From contig NZ_CP189974.1 in the NCBI RefSeq assembly GCF_051549785.1, positions 1,302,001-1,366,000 of the forward strand: DNA of 64,000 bases, in the 5' to 3' direction. The translations under genes and the position numbers were made by a program. The notes under the pieces were generated by a model. That model saw nothing but the letters and a program-made list of their open reading frames with translations, was not told the DNA's origin and ran no database searches. Positions 31,497-40,429 of the stretch are shown piece by piece. The stretch is from Caldatribacterium sp051549785. GTDB lineage: Bacteria; Atribacterota; Atribacteria; Atribacterales; Caldatribacteriaceae. Positions within the stretch are counted from its first letter, which is position 1. The number at the start of each line of letters is the position of its first letter.

Positions 31497-32852
31497 ATGC
31501 GCTGCATCATTGGTCTTGGGAAGACCGGGCTTGCGGTGGTTCGTTTCCTTCTCAACCAGGGAGAGAGAGTCTTTGTGTTTGACGATAGGCTCAAGGAAAA
31601 GGATTTTCCTGACTGGCTTTCCAGAAACCCTCTGGTAACTCCTATTACCCTCCAGGAAATCGAGAAAATCCTCCCCCTGGTAGAGGAATGCGTGGTGAGT
31701 CCTGGTGTCCACCCTAATCACCCTGTGGTTTGTCGCTTTGAGGAGCGGGGGATTCCAGTCATCAGCGAGATCGAGCTTGCTTTCAGGTATATCTCCTTCC
31801 CTCTTGTGGGGATCACCGGTTCCTGTGGCAAGAGCACTACTGTCTCCCTCGTTGGGGAGATCCTTCGAAGAGCCGGGTGGGATGTCTTTGTGGGGGGGAA
31901 TTTCGGAACCCCTCTCATTGAGAGCGTTCTTCTCCCAAAACCCCCGGCGATTGGGGTTGTGGAGCTCAGCAGTTTCCAGCTTGAGCGGGTGTACACTGCT
32001 CGCTTCTCCATCGCGGGGATTCTCAACCTCTATCCAAATCACCTTGACTACCACCCCAGCATGGAGGCGTATTTCCAGGCAAAGGGTCGTATATTCCTCA
32101 ACCAGCGTCCCCAGGACTGGGCGCTTTTTCCGTTATCCCGCCCCCTGTGGCAGGCACGGTGGTGTCGCGTGGCAAGGGGCCGGGTGATCCCGCTTGGGGT
32201 TGGGGTTCGTCTCTTTGAGGGTCTGTACGCTTTGGAGGATGTGGTCTTTGAGGGTGGAGTACCTCCCCAGAAAATCCTTTCTCTTGAAGGGTGTTCTCTT
32301 CCTGGACGTCACAATCGAGAGAACATCCTCATGGCGGTGGCGGTAGCGAGGATCCTGGGAGTGGAGCCGGAAACCATTGAGGGAGTATTGCGGTCCTTCC
32401 GGGGCTTGCCCCACCGTCTTGAGTGGGTTGGTGAATGGAATGGCGTTGCCTACTACAATGACTCGAAGTCCACAACACCTTCCTCGACGCGGGTTGCCAT
32501 TGAGGCGCTTCCGGGTCCCTTAATCGTTATCCTGGGGGGGAAGGCAAAGCTTGCCGACTTCAGCGAGCTCACCGGGGTCCTTGCTCTGGAAAAGGTCAGA
32601 TGTGTTGTGGTGTATGGGGCTTCCCGGAAGACCATCGAGGCCTTCTTACCACCCAGGGTGCGGTCGTTTTCTGTGGAGTCCCTTGAAGAAGCGGTAAAGA
32701 TTGCCTGCCGGGAGGCAAAACCGGGCGATACCGTGCTGCTTTCTCCGGCTTGTACGAGCTGGGATGCCTATGAGAACTTTGAAGTTCGAGGGGAACATTT
32801 CAAAGCCCTTGTCTGTGCTCTGGGGAAAGGTCCATTTCCAGAGCCTTCTTGA
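31497..32852 (+). CDS. murD: UDP-N-acetylmuramoylalanine--D-glutamate ligase
   Basis: Adds D-glutamate to UDP-MurNAc-L-Ala. The 451-residue ligase starts with the Rossmann-like CIIGLGKTGLAVVRFL. Its ATP loop GITGSCGKSTT differs from the usual GTNGKTT by Cys and Ser. It then shows VVELSSFQLE, NLYPNHLDYH, NDSKSTTPSST and LLSPACTSWDAYENFEVRGEHF. ATG 31497 follows GGAGGTGAG. The ftsW reading frame begins inside its last 90 bases. Confidence 0.95.
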   Translation: MRCIIGLGKTGLAVVRFLLNQGERVFVFDDRLKEKDFPDWLSRNPLVTPITLQEIEKILPLVEECVVSPGVHPNHPVVCRFEERGIPVISEIELAFRYISFPLVGITGSCGKSTTVSLVGEILRRAGWDVFVGGNFGTPLIESVLLPKPPAIGVVELSSFQLERVYTARFSIAGILNLYPNHLDYHPSMEAYFQAKGRIFLNQRPQDWALFPLSRPLWQARWCRVARGRVIPLGVGVRLFEGLYALEDVVFEGGVPPQKILSLEGCSLPGRHNRENILMAVAVARILGVEPETIEGVLRSFRGLPHRLEWVGEWNGVAYYNDSKSTTPSSTRVAIEALPGPLIVILGGKAKLADFSELTGVLALEKVRCVVVYGASRKTIEAFLPPRVRSFSVESLEEAVKIACREAKPGDTVLLSPACTSWDAYENFEVRGEHFKALVCALGKGPFPEPS

Positions 32853-33987
32853 GGCGTATGAGGCGCGGCTCCGGAAAGTACAGTGGTGGTGGGAAGTCGA
32901 TCCGGTGCTTTTCTGGGCCGTTCTCATCCTTTCTCTTTTTGGATCCCTCATGGTGTTCAGTGCCAGCATGACCACTGCGCTCTATGCCTATGGGGACGTC
33001 TTCTTCTTTCTCAAGCGTCATCTCCTTGCCCTTGGCCTTGGGGTGTTGGGGTGTTTTGGGACGACTTTTCTTTCTCTGGAGCGCCTCCGGAAGATGAGCA
33101 AAAAGCTCCTCCTTTTCGTCCTCCTGCTTCTTTTTCTCGTCTTTGTTCCTGGGATTGGACGGGCTGGGGGCGGGGCCTATCGCTGGGTTGACCTTGGACC
33201 GCTGAATTTTCAACCTTCGGAGCTTGCAAAGTTCGCCATTATCCTCTACATGGCAGATGCGCTTGTGACCTACAGGGAACGGGTGCGGGACTTCTGGAGG
33301 GGTGTAGTGCCTTTCCTCATCCTCGTCGGGATGATGTGTCTTCTCGTGCTTCTTGAACCAGACCTCGGCACAGCTTTATTCCTTCTTTTTCTGGCTCTGG
33401 TTATGATTTTCCTCGGTGGAGGGAACGTCGCCCACCTCCTCCTTGTTGCTGCCGTGCTTGCTCCCCTGGGGCTTTTCCTCCTCCTCTTTGGGAAGGATTA
33501 CTGGATGGACCGCATTGTAGCCTTCTTCAACCCCTGGAGTGACCCCCGGGGGAAGGGATTCCATATTCTCCAGTCCCTTGTTGCTCTGGGGTCTGGGGGA
33601 CTGTGGGGAAGGGGATTGGGGGAGAGTCGCCAGAAGTTTTTCTTTCTGCCCGACCGGCACACCGACTTTATTTACGCTATCATTGGAGAAGAGCTTGGTT
33701 TCGTGGGAACAGCGCTCGTGGCGGTTCTCTTTGGTATTATCCTCTGGCGAGGGTGGCGTATTGCTCTGCAGAGCGACGATGAGTTCGAAGCGCTTCTCAG
33801 CATGGGGATTGTGGCGAGCATTCTCTTCCAGGCGCTGATTAACATGGGAGCAGTGCTCAAGTTTCTCCCGGTGACAGGCATTACCTTGCCCCTTGTGAGT
33901 TATGGGAGCTCTTCGCTTTTTGTGACACTTGGAGAAATTGGGATCCTCTTCAACGTTGCTCGAAGGAGAAAGCGGAAGGTGGAGTAG
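32764..33987 (+). CDS. ftsW: FtsW-type septal peptidoglycan glycosyltransferase
   Basis: A SEDS-family membrane polymerase that extends glycan strands from lipid II at the septum with the class B PBP at 25950. About ten transmembrane segments are visible, with the SEDS residues GGGAYRWVDLGPLNFQPSELAK, LEPDLGTA (catalytic Asp) and the end block GITLPLVSYGSSSLF. The start is uncertain: ATG 32764, ATG 32770 or GTG 32815 all lie inside murD with no strong ribosome site, so the cytoplasmic tail is 30-50 residues long. Confidence 0.92.
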   Translation: MPMRTLKFEGNISKPLSVLWGKVHFQSLLEAYEARLRKVQWWWEVDPVLFWAVLILSLFGSLMVFSASMTTALYAYGDVFFFLKRHLLALGLGVLGCFGTTFLSLERLRKMSKKLLLFVLLLLFLVFVPGIGRAGGGAYRWVDLGPLNFQPSELAKFAIILYMADALVTYRERVRDFWRGVVPFLILVGMMCLLVLLEPDLGTALFLLFLALVMIFLGGGNVAHLLLVAAVLAPLGLFLLLFGKDYWMDRIVAFFNPWSDPRGKGFHILQSLVALGSGGLWGRGLGESRQKFFFLPDRHTDFIYAIIGEELGFVGTALVAVLFGIILWRGWRIALQSDDEFEALLSMGIVASILFQALINMGAVLKFLPVTGITLPLVSYGSSSLFVTLGEIGILFNVARRRKRKVE

Positions 33988-35085
33988 GTGAGGGTTTTCA
34001 TCGCTGCAGGAGGGACGGGAGGTCATGTTTTCCCGTCTCTTTGCGTGGCGAAAAAGCTCAGGGAGCTTGGGGACCATGAGGTATTCTTCCTCGGTACTCG
34101 GAGGGGTCTTGAGGCCAGGGTTATTGCTTCCTGTGGTTTTCCGGTTCTCTACGTTTCGGCGCGGGGGTGGGACAGGCGCATTGGGTTGCACATGTTCCGG
34201 ATGCTTGGGGAGAACTTCCTCGGGTTCTGTGCCATGGGCTGGTATTTTCTCCGGTACCGTCCACAGGCGTTCTTTGCCATGGGGAGCTATCTCTCTCTTC
34301 TGGGAGGGCTTTGGGCAAAAATTCTTCGTGTTCCTATTTACCTTCACGAGCAGAATGTCTATCCTGGTCTTGCCAATCGTGTTGTTGCTCGATGGGCAAG
34401 GAAGGTTTTCCTTTCCTTTGAGGAAACAAAGGAATACTTAAGGACTCGGGGGAGGGTCGAGGTGACGGGGAATCCCCTCCGGGAGGAAGTCATGGCCTGG
34501 GAAGGGAGAAAAGAGGAGGCCTGTGCTCTTCTTGGTCTTTCCAGATCAAAAAAAACTCTTCTTGTTGCTGGAGGAAGCCGGGGTTCGAGTTTCCTAAATC
34601 GAGTCTTTCTTGAGGCCCTTGACTTTCTCCCCAGGGAGACGATCCAGGTGGTCCATATCGCCGGAGCAGAAGACTTTGCCTCGATTGCAGAATACGCTGA
34701 AAAGCAACCCTTCCCCTATCGTGTGTTTCCGTTTTTGGATTCCATGGGAATGGCCTATGCTGCCGCGGATGTCGCTCTTTGCCGGGCCGGGGCCAACACT
34801 GTCACGGAACTCTTTTTCTTTGGTATCCCCAGTATCCTCGTGCCTTACCGGGAAGCGACAGAAAATCACCAGTGGTATAATGCCCAGTGGCTCGCCAAAC
34901 AGGGCCTTGCCGTGGTCTTTTCCGAAGAAGAACTCCAGGCACCCCTTTTGGCGCGGGAGTTCTTGCGATTACTCAACAGGCCCTCGGGTTTTCCAGAAAG
35001 TGAAAGTCACCGTATGCAATTTCGAAACAGTGCTGCCTGTATTGCTCGGGAAATCCTCGACCTGCCAGGGGAGGAAGGATGTTGA
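33988..35085 (+). CDS. murG: UDP-GlcNAc:lipid I N-acetylglucosaminyltransferase
   Basis: Peripheral membrane enzyme turning lipid I into lipid II. The 365-residue GT-B protein begins with the glycine-rich AAGGTGGHVFPSL loop. It then shows HEQNVYPGLANR, the second glycine-rich loop VAGGSRGSSFLN and CRAGANTVTELFFFGIPSILVPYREATENHQ at the donor site. GTG 33988 follows GGAAGGTGGAGTAG directly after the ftsW stop. murC overlaps by 7 bp. Confidence 0.95.
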   Translation: MRVFIAAGGTGGHVFPSLCVAKKLRELGDHEVFFLGTRRGLEARVIASCGFPVLYVSARGWDRRIGLHMFRMLGENFLGFCAMGWYFLRYRPQAFFAMGSYLSLLGGLWAKILRVPIYLHEQNVYPGLANRVVARWARKVFLSFEETKEYLRTRGRVEVTGNPLREEVMAWEGRKEEACALLGLSRSKKTLLVAGGSRGSSFLNRVFLEALDFLPRETIQVVHIAGAEDFASIAEYAEKQPFPYRVFPFLDSMGMAYAAADVALCRAGANTVTELFFFGIPSILVPYREATENHQWYNAQWLAKQGLAVVFSEEELQAPLLAREFLRLLNRPSGFPESESHRMQFRNSAACIAREILDLPGEEGC

Positions 35086-36470
35086 GCGGGGTTTTTTCTG
35101 AAAGCTGGAGCGTTCTCCCCCGCCGGCTGCACTTTATCGGCATTGGGGGGACAGGCATGAGCGGGCTTGCCCTTCTGGCCCACGAGCGGGGACACATCGT
35201 CAGTGGGTCAGACCTTGTGGAGAACGAAGCTGTGCGTCGCCTCCGAGCTCGAGGGGTACGGGTGTTCGTTGGCCATCGCCCGGAACAGATTGAGGGTGTG
35301 GAGGCGGTGGTGGTGTCTTCAGCCATTCCTCCTTCGAACGAGGAGCTCGTGGCGGCCCGGGAAAAGGGGCTTCTGGTGCTCCACCGGGGGGATGTGCTGG
35401 CTCTCCTTTTCAACCCGAAAAAGGGTATTGCTGTGGCCGGAACCCACGGAAAGACAACCACAACGTCTATGATTTCCCTTCTCCTCGAGGTTGCAGGTTT
35501 CAGCCCCACCGTCCTTGTGGGGGGAGAGCTTGAGGACATTGGGGGAAACGCGAAATCGGGACGGGGAGAGTTCTTCGTTGCCGAGACTGATGAAAGCGAT
35601 GGATCCTTTCTCAAGCTCCACCCTTTCTGTGCGGTGGTGACGAACATCGAGGATGACCATGTGGAGTTCTACGGGAGCATGGAGGAGGAAAAGAAGGCTT
35701 TTGCCCGTTTTCTGGGGAACGTGAAGGAGGACGGGTTCCGGGTGGTCTGTGGAGACCATCCCGGTGTCCGGGATGTTCTTGGGACACAGAGCTTTCCTTC
35801 CCTGATCACCTATGGCGTGGAAAACCCTGGAGTGCAGTATCGGGGGAACGTCATTGCCAGGGGGGAGGAAGGATCCTCTTTCGAGGTTTTTCGTCACAAC
35901 CGGCGTGTAGCCGTTTTCTCGCTCCGTGTTCCTGGAAGCCACAACGTGAGTAACGCCCTGGCCTGTATTGCTGTGGGGATGGAACTCGGAATCGAGGTAA
36001 AGGTTATTGCCGGGTCTTTGGAGACTTTCCGGGGGGTCAAACGGAGGTTCGAGCGCCTGGGGACGGTGAACGGTGCCCTGGTGGTGGATGACTACGCCCA
36101 CCACCCTACGGAAATCAGGACGGTTCTCCAGACGGCCCGGGAACAAACCCCGGGGAGGATTGTGGCGGTTTTTCAGCCTCACCGGTATACCCGGACGAAG
36201 AGGCTGTATCGAGAGATGGCGGGGGCCCTGGAGCTTGCGGATTACGTGGTGCTTCTTCCGATTTACTCTGCGGGAGAACCGGCCATCCCGGGGGTTTCGA
36301 CGGAGCTCATCGCTCGAGTACTTGTGGACTCGGGTTTCCCTCACGTTCATCTTGCTTCGACCTTTGAAGAAGCTGCGGCAGTGTGCCTCCAGATGGCTCA
36401 GGAGGGTGACACAATCCTCACCATAGGCGCGGGAGACGTATGGAAGGTTGGAACAATGCTCACAGCATAG
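35079..36470 (+). CDS. murC: UDP-N-acetylmuramate--L-alanine ligase
   Basis: Adds L-alanine to UDP-MurNAc, the first amino acid of the stem. The 463-residue ligase starts with FIGIGGTGMSGLA, has the ATP loop AGTHGKTTTTSM near residue 120, the ETDESDGSFL block, NIEDDHVEFY and the third-domain start VVDDYAHHPTEI. ATG 35079 follows GAGGAAGG and overlaps murG by 7 bp; its end overlaps murB by 31 bp. Confidence 0.95.
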   Translation: MLSGVFSESWSVLPRRLHFIGIGGTGMSGLALLAHERGHIVSGSDLVENEAVRRLRARGVRVFVGHRPEQIEGVEAVVVSSAIPPSNEELVAAREKGLLVLHRGDVLALLFNPKKGIAVAGTHGKTTTTSMISLLLEVAGFSPTVLVGGELEDIGGNAKSGRGEFFVAETDESDGSFLKLHPFCAVVTNIEDDHVEFYGSMEEEKKAFARFLGNVKEDGFRVVCGDHPGVRDVLGTQSFPSLITYGVENPGVQYRGNVIARGEEGSSFEVFRHNRRVAVFSLRVPGSHNVSNALACIAVGMELGIEVKVIAGSLETFRGVKRRFERLGTVNGALVVDDYAHHPTEIRTVLQTAREQTPGRIVAVFQPHRYTRTKRLYREMAGALELADYVVLLPIYSAGEPAIPGVSTELIARVLVDSGFPHVHLASTFEEAAAVCLQMAQEGDTILTIGAGDVWKVGTMLTA

Positions 36471-37372
36471 AAGAGAGAGTGGAGAAGCTATTGCGTTCTT
36501 TTTCTGGAATCCGGTGGTTAAAAAACCCCGAGATGTGGACGCTGACGACCTGGCGTATTGGAGGAAAAGCCCTTGCCCTTGTTGAGGCCGGGAGTGAAGA
36601 AGAGCTCACCACGGTCCTCAATCACTGTGACCGGCTCGAGATTCCCTGGCGGATTCTGGGAAGAGGATCGAACATCCTGGTGAGTGATCGGGGTTTTCGG
36701 GGGGTTGTGGTCCGCCTTGGAGGCCGCCTTGCCGAGTGTTCGCTTCTTTCTGGAGGACAGGTGGAGGCGGGTGGAGGAGTGATTCTGGGCCGTTTGGTGC
36801 AGTTTGCCATGGAGCACGGTCTTGGGGGCTGTGAGTTCCTTGCGGGAATTCCGGGGACTGTTGGGGGTGCGGTGGTCCTCAATGCGGGATGTTTTGGCAA
36901 AGAGGTGGGGGAGCTCGTTGAGCGAGTGCTCGTGCGAGAGAGGAACGGGGAAATGCGCTGGTGGGGGAGAAACGAACTTTCCTTTTCCTATAGGGGGTCG
37001 AATCTCAGAGGGGGGTTCATGGTCGTCGTCAAGGTGGTGTTCCAGCTGTTTCCGGAGGAGAGAAAACAGGCCGAGGAAAAGGTCCGATATTTCTCCCTTC
37101 TGCGGAAGAACTCCCAGCCTCTTGAGTTGCCCTCGGCAGGGAGTGTTTTCCGCAATCCCCCGGGGGAGTACGCTGCCCGTCTCATTGAGCAGGCTGGTTG
37201 CAAAGGGCTTCGCCTTGGCCAGGCCCAGGTGTCTCCAAAGCACTCGAATTTCATCGTGAACCTTGGGGGAGCTCGAGCCTGGCAGGTTGAGTACCTCATG
37301 GAGTGGGTTCGGAGAGAAGTCTATCGCCGAACAGGAATATGGCTTGAGAACGAGGTGGAGCTCTGGCGATGA
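36440..37372 (+). CDS. murB: UDP-N-acetylenolpyruvoylglucosamine reductase
   Basis: FAD- and NADPH-dependent reductase giving UDP-MurNAc. The 310-residue protein has TTWRIGGKA, the FAD block ILGRGSNILVSD, the GCEFLAGIPGTVGGAVVLNAGCFG segment, a YRG motif and the catalytic serine in PSAGSVFRNPPG. The layout fits type II MurB, as in Gram-positive bacteria. ATG 36440 follows GGGAG and lies 31 bp inside murC. Its TGA overlaps the ATG of ftsQ at 37369. Confidence 0.95.
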   Translation: MEGWNNAHSIEERVEKLLRSFSGIRWLKNPEMWTLTTWRIGGKALALVEAGSEEELTTVLNHCDRLEIPWRILGRGSNILVSDRGFRGVVVRLGGRLAECSLLSGGQVEAGGGVILGRLVQFAMEHGLGGCEFLAGIPGTVGGAVVLNAGCFGKEVGELVERVLVRERNGEMRWWGRNELSFSYRGSNLRGGFMVVVKVVFQLFPEERKQAEEKVRYFSLLRKNSQPLELPSAGSVFRNPPGEYAARLIEQAGCKGLRLGQAQVSPKHSNFIVNLGGARAWQVEYLMEWVRREVYRRTGIWLENEVELWR

Positions 37373-38084
37373 CCAGAAGAACCCTTGCCTTCTTTGAAAT
37401 CTTTTTTTTTACCTCCTTGTGGGCTGCATCTCCTTCGGAGTTTTTGCCCTTCTTTTCAGAAGCGCTCTTTTCCGCGTGAATGTTGTGGAGATTGTGGGGT
37501 GCCAGTTCCTTAAGGAGGAAAGCGTTCGGAAACTCCTCCAGGTTGAAGAGGGGAGGACGAACATCTTTGCCATCCGATCCTGGGAAATCGAGCGGCGGTT
37601 GCAGCGGATTCCCCAGATTCGGTGGGTTCGAGTGGAGAAGGTTTTCCCCCACACGCTTCGAGTGATTATTGAGGAGCGCAGGCCTGAAATCCTGGTCGAG
37701 GGGAAGGGAACGACCTTTTGCATCGATCGGGAAGGGGTCAAGGTACCCTGTGTGGGCGTTGCTGAGAACGAGCTCATACGGGTGGTGCTTCGTTCCCAGG
37801 AGGGGGGACTGCTCTCTGAGGTCCTGGACCTTGTCGAAGTGTGGCAGAGGGAATTCGATGTGGCGCTTCGTGAAATTGAGGCGGTGAATGAGAGGCTGTT
37901 TATTTTGAGGCTCCAAAATGGTATAGTTATAAAATGCGAGGGAGCCTCGAACGTCCGGAAAAAAGCCGTACTCCTCCGGTCTTACTTGCGGGACGTGCGG
38001 GTAAAGTCCCTGAAGGTCCGGGGGTTTGATCTCCGTCCAGGGGAGGACATGGTGATTGCGCCGGGTGAAGGTGAGGGCTTTTGA
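37369..38084 (+). CDS. ftsQ: cell division protein FtsQ/DivIB, frame interrupted at a T9 run
   Basis: A bitopic division protein with a membrane segment, a POTRA domain (FRVNVVEIVGCQFLKEESVRKLL onward) and a beta domain. The only start with a ribosome site (GGTGGAG, 8 nt) is ATG 37369, which overlaps the murB stop as ATGA. That frame reads MTRRTLAFFEIFFF and then would stop at 37477. The rest of the protein lies one frame away, from the T9 run at 37402-37410. Joining the two frames gives one clean transmembrane helix and a protein of about 238 residues. Without a shift the gene could start only at GTG 37419, with no ribosome site. A sequencing indel, polymerase slippage or a ribosomal -1 shift would each explain it. 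Confidence 0.8.
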
Positions 38085-39343
38085 AGGCTTGGTCAAAGAC
38101 TCAAGGAAGCTCTCTTACCGTGGGGGCTGTGGATGTCGGCACGAGCAAGATTTGTACACTCATTGGGAGAAGGCGAGGCTCTGCTCTTGAGATTCTGGGA
38201 GTCGGTTTGAGCAGCTCTCAGGGAATCCGAAAGGGTCGCATTGTCGATATCGGGAAAGTGGCACGGGCCCTCCGGGACTCGTTCTTTGCAGCCCTGGAAG
38301 TTGCCCAGGTTCCCCCTGATGTTGTCTACGCCGGTATAGCCGGTGATTGTGTGGTTTCTCTGAATCTCGAAGGGGAGCTCTTCTTGGGGCGAGGAGGACG
38401 GGAAATTACTGAAAGGGATACAGAGAACGTCATTGAAAGCACCAAGGCCAAGGTTGACCTGAAAGCGCAAAAGGTCCTGCATCTCCTCCCGCAGGAGTTC
38501 ATTGTGGACGACCAGAAGGGCGTTGCTGATCCTGTGGGCATGGTGGCGACACAACTTCGGGTGCGTACCCACCTCGTTCTTGCTCAGGAAAACCACTTCC
38601 ACAACTTTATGAAAAGCTTTCAGCAGGCGGGCATTGATGTGGTGAGGATTGCTTTCCAGCCCCTTGCATCTGCCCTGGCTGTGCTCTCCTCTACCGAGAA
38701 GGAAATCGGTGTTGCCCTGGTGGACATTGGAGGTGGAACGACGGACGTCACGGTGTTCTACGGGGGGAGCCCGCGCTTCTCCAAGGTACTCCCTGTTGGG
38801 GGAGAACACATTACCTCTGACCTTGCTGTCGGTCTGCGCACATCGCGGGATGAGGCAGAGCGGGTAAAGGTCCATTATGGCTGTGCTTTCAGCCGGCATA
38901 TTCCCGATGACGAGGTTGTGGAAGTGCGGGACCTTGGAGGGACAGCGCTCCAGGCGGTGCGCCGGAAGTATGCCTGTGAGATCATCGAGGCAAGAGTCCG
39001 GGAGATTTTTGCCCTTCTTGCCCAGGAGCTTCGCTCGTCAGGATGGGGGAAATTCCTTCAGGGGGGTATAGTGCTCACCGGAGGTACAGCGCTCCTTGAT
39101 GGTATTGCGGAATTCGCTTCGTCCTTTTTGAAAGTTCCCGTTCGGTTGGGGTATCCCGAAAGCACGAATTACGTTGGTATGGTACAGACAATCACCAGCC
39201 CAATGTTTTCCACTGCTTGTGGACTCCTACAGCTTGCTGTTCTTGAGACCGTGCAGAAGAGGCGATCAAACCTTTTTGAGGGTTTGCATCGCGCGAGGTT
39301 CTGGTTTGTGGAACGTCTCAGAGACTACTTCATGATGGAGTGA
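38081..39343 (+). CDS. ftsA: cell division protein FtsA
   Basis: Actin-like protein that ties FtsZ to the membrane. The 420-residue protein shows the phosphate-1 motif VGAVDVGTSKI, the SHS2-type 1C domain, VALVDIGGGTTDVTVFYGG (phosphate 2) and GIVLTGGTALLDG (adenosine motif). The C-terminal end, FWFVERLRDYFMME, is an amphipathic membrane-targeting helix. TTG 38081 follows AAGGTGAGG and overlaps the ftsQ stop as TTGA. Confidence 0.93.
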   Translation: MKAWSKTQGSSLTVGAVDVGTSKICTLIGRRRGSALEILGVGLSSSQGIRKGRIVDIGKVARALRDSFFAALEVAQVPPDVVYAGIAGDCVVSLNLEGELFLGRGGREITERDTENVIESTKAKVDLKAQKVLHLLPQEFIVDDQKGVADPVGMVATQLRVRTHLVLAQENHFHNFMKSFQQAGIDVVRIAFQPLASALAVLSSTEKEIGVALVDIGGGTTDVTVFYGGSPRFSKVLPVGGEHITSDLAVGLRTSRDEAERVKVHYGCAFSRHIPDDEVVEVRDLGGTALQAVRRKYACEIIEARVREIFALLAQELRSSGWGKFLQGGIVLTGGTALLDGIAEFASSFLKVPVRLGYPESTNYVGMVQTITSPMFSTACGLLQLAVLETVQKRRSNLFEGLHRARFWFVERLRDYFMME

Positions 39344-39366
39344 GGAATGGACGGAGGTTGGGGAGA

Positions 39367-40422
39367 ATGGCGTCACGGCGGAGTCAACCGACCAATGGAG
39401 AGGTGAGGATAGAGGTCATCGGTGTCGGTGGAGGCGGCGGAAACGCGGTAAACCGGATGGTTGAGGCCGGGCTCAAAGGCGTGACTTTTGTGGCTGTGAA
39501 TACCGATGTTCAGGTTCTGCGCCGTTCTCTAGCGGATGTGAAGCTCCAGATTGGAGCGAAGCTCACCCGGGGGCTTGGAGCTGGAGCCAATCCTGAAATC
39601 GGACGGAAGGCCGCAGAGGAAGACCGGGACAAAATTTTTGAAGTTCTCGAAGGGGCCGACATGGTTTTTATCACCGCAGGCATGGGAGGAGGGACAGGTA
39701 CAGGAGGTGCGCCGGTTGTTGCGAGAATCGCCAAAGAACTGGGCATTCTCACCGTTGCTGTGGTGACGAAACCCTTCTCTTTCGAGGGTCCGAAGAGGAT
39801 GCGTCAGGCCGAGGAGGGTATTGCTCTCCTGCGGCAGAATGTCGATGCCCTTATTGTCGTTCCCAATGATCGGTTGCTCCAGGTTGTGGACGGCTCGGTC
39901 TCCCTTAAGGAGGCGTTCCGCATTGTGGATAATGTTCTGCTCCAGGGTGTGAAGGGCATTGCTGACCTCATCACGGTTCCGGGAATCATCAACCTGGACT
40001 TCGCCGACGTGCGGGCAATTCTCGAAAACGCTGGGATGTCCCTCATGGGAGTGGGAAGGGCGTCGGGAGAACACAAAGCGAAAGAGGCCGCCCGCATGGC
40101 CGTGGAAAGTCCCCTTCTTGAGATTCCCTTCCGTGGGGCCAGGGGCGTTCTTTTCAATGTGACGGGGGGAGCGAATCTCACGCTTTGGGAAGTGAGCCAG
40201 GTCGCTGAAGTCGTAAGCAGCGCTGCTTCGGAAGGGGCGAATATTATCTTTGGTGCGGTTATCGATGACCACCTCAAGGATGAACTCGAAATCACAGTTA
40301 TCGCCACGGGATTTGACCATGCCCAGGAGATGGGAGAAACCCAGGCCCCGGAGTTCTCCGAGGCATTTCCTCCTGAGGACCTTGATGCACCAGCTTTTCT
40401 CCGTAAAACCAGAAAGCCGTAG
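39367..40422 (+). CDS. ftsZ: cell division protein FtsZ
   Basis: Tubulin-like GTPase that forms the division ring. The 351-residue protein has the VIGVGGGGGNAVNRM start, the tubulin signature GGGTGTG near residue 107, the T7-type catalytic loop NLDFADVRAIL and a short linker. The C-terminal peptide LDAPAFLRKTRKP is the FtsA-binding tail. ATG 39367 has GGAGG 9 nt upstream; GTG 39340, overlapping the ftsA stop, is in frame but has a weaker site. No sepF or zapA is nearby. Confidence 0.96.
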   Translation: MASRRSQPTNGEVRIEVIGVGGGGGNAVNRMVEAGLKGVTFVAVNTDVQVLRRSLADVKLQIGAKLTRGLGAGANPEIGRKAAEEDRDKIFEVLEGADMVFITAGMGGGTGTGGAPVVARIAKELGILTVAVVTKPFSFEGPKRMRQAEEGIALLRQNVDALIVVPNDRLLQVVDGSVSLKEAFRIVDNVLLQGVKGIADLITVPGIINLDFADVRAILENAGMSLMGVGRASGEHKAKEAARMAVESPLLEIPFRGARGVLFNVTGGANLTLWEVSQVAEVVSSAASEGANIIFGAVIDDHLKDELEITVIATGFDHAQEMGETQAPEFSEAFPPEDLDAPAFLRKTRKP

Positions 40423-40429
40423 GGTTGCT

